In this document: piece by piece, positions 14,814-14,929 of the stretch
Numbering within the stretch: the first letter of the stretch is position 1
Layout of the letters: each line of letters opens with the position of its first letter
Source: Endomicrobium sp.
Lineage (GTDB): Bacteria > Elusimicrobiota > Endomicrobiia > Endomicrobiales > Endomicrobiaceae
Length of the DNA stretch: 14,929 bases
Direction of reading: 5' to 3'
Assembly (NCBI GenBank): GCA_031260765.1
Contig: JAISKX010000103.1
Location: 1-14,929 of the forward strand
Translations under genes and position numbers: made by a program
Notes under the pieces: generated by a model
The model's database searches: none
What the model was told of the DNA's origin: nothing
The model's input: the letters and a program-made list of their open reading frames with translations, nothing else

Positions 14814-14872
14814 AAAATTGTGAAAACATATTGCCCAGTTAGACGCGCGTGTAGCGCATCCCTATATTCTTT

Positions 14873-14929
14873 TTATTCCTCGTCCTCGTCGGGGAAGTTT
14901 ATTAAGTCTATGGCTTTTAAGTTGTTGAC
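14873..14929 (-). CDS. C-terminal end of a gene entering from the right edge
   Basis: On the minus strand the frame is open from the window edge and ends at TAA (14873-14875), giving 18 residues, VNNLKAIDLINFPDEDEE. An acidic tail of this kind is common at protein ends and the reading looks natural, but the piece is too short to identify. The 132 nt between this stop and the surface-protein start are enough for that gene's own promoter. Another minus frame is also open here, so the call is moderate. Confidence 0.45.
   Translation of the reverse strand, partial: VNNLKAIDLINFPDEDEE

Overview
The window looks like part of the chromosome of an AT-rich Gram-negative bacterium. The evidence is a type V-like surface protein with an outer-membrane β-barrel and an OmpA-type peptidoglycan-binding domain, two polyprenyl-phosphate-sugar synthases, and a heptosyltransferase-type GT9 enzyme. 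The style of the adhesin (Pmp/GGAIY β-helix repeats, autotransporter barrel, OmpA tail), the A/T-rich codon use and the DUF4143-type ATPases remind me of host-associated Elusimicrobiota. That is an impression, not a placement; Chlamydiae-like, spirochaete or other gut lineages are not excluded.

Left end (1-1661): the 3' part of an AAA/DUF4143 ATPase gene, cut by the window edge, is followed by a loose stretch with one probable 77-aa protein, one doubtful 35-aa Cys-containing ORF, and the scar of a second ATPase of the same superfamily. In the scar an apparently intact promoter, ribosome binding site and N-terminus run directly, in another frame, into the extreme C-terminus.

Centre, plus strand (1684-8781): an envelope-glycan cluster. 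A GT2 polyprenyl-phosphate sugar synthase and a UDP-glucuronate decarboxylase (UDP-xylose synthase) are 1 nt apart. After a strong promoter come a membrane-anchored unknown protein, a GT9 transferase with two four-Cys clusters, a second DPM1-like GT2, a GT39 (ArnT/PMT-like) transferase fused to a PAP2 phosphatase, and a TSUP-family permease. Overlaps of 20, 1 and 4 nt and a 15-nt gap suggest one transcript from 3449 to 8781. Read together, the genes outline a route: UDP-GlcA to UDP-pentose, a cytoplasmic nucleotide sugar to polyprenyl-P-sugar, then transfer on the outer face of the inner membrane and lipid phosphate removal by the fused phosphatase. This resembles the Arn lipid A modification pathway in logic, but the sugar and acceptor are unknown.

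Right part, minus strand (8801-14740): one 1979-residue gene for a giant surface protein, convergent with the cluster. It has a signal peptide, two blocks of Pmp-like β-helix repeats separated by autotransporter-type β-strand repeats, a pre-barrel helix, a β-barrel of about 280 residues, a Pro/Glu linker and an OmpA-like domain that would tether the protein to peptidoglycan. At the right edge the last 18 codons of another minus-strand gene are visible.

The observations I would follow up first are the peptidoglycan-tethered autotransporter architecture, the GT39-PAP2 fusion with its two polyprenyl-phosphate sugar synthases, and the internally deleted ATPase whose promoter may now serve the glycan genes.
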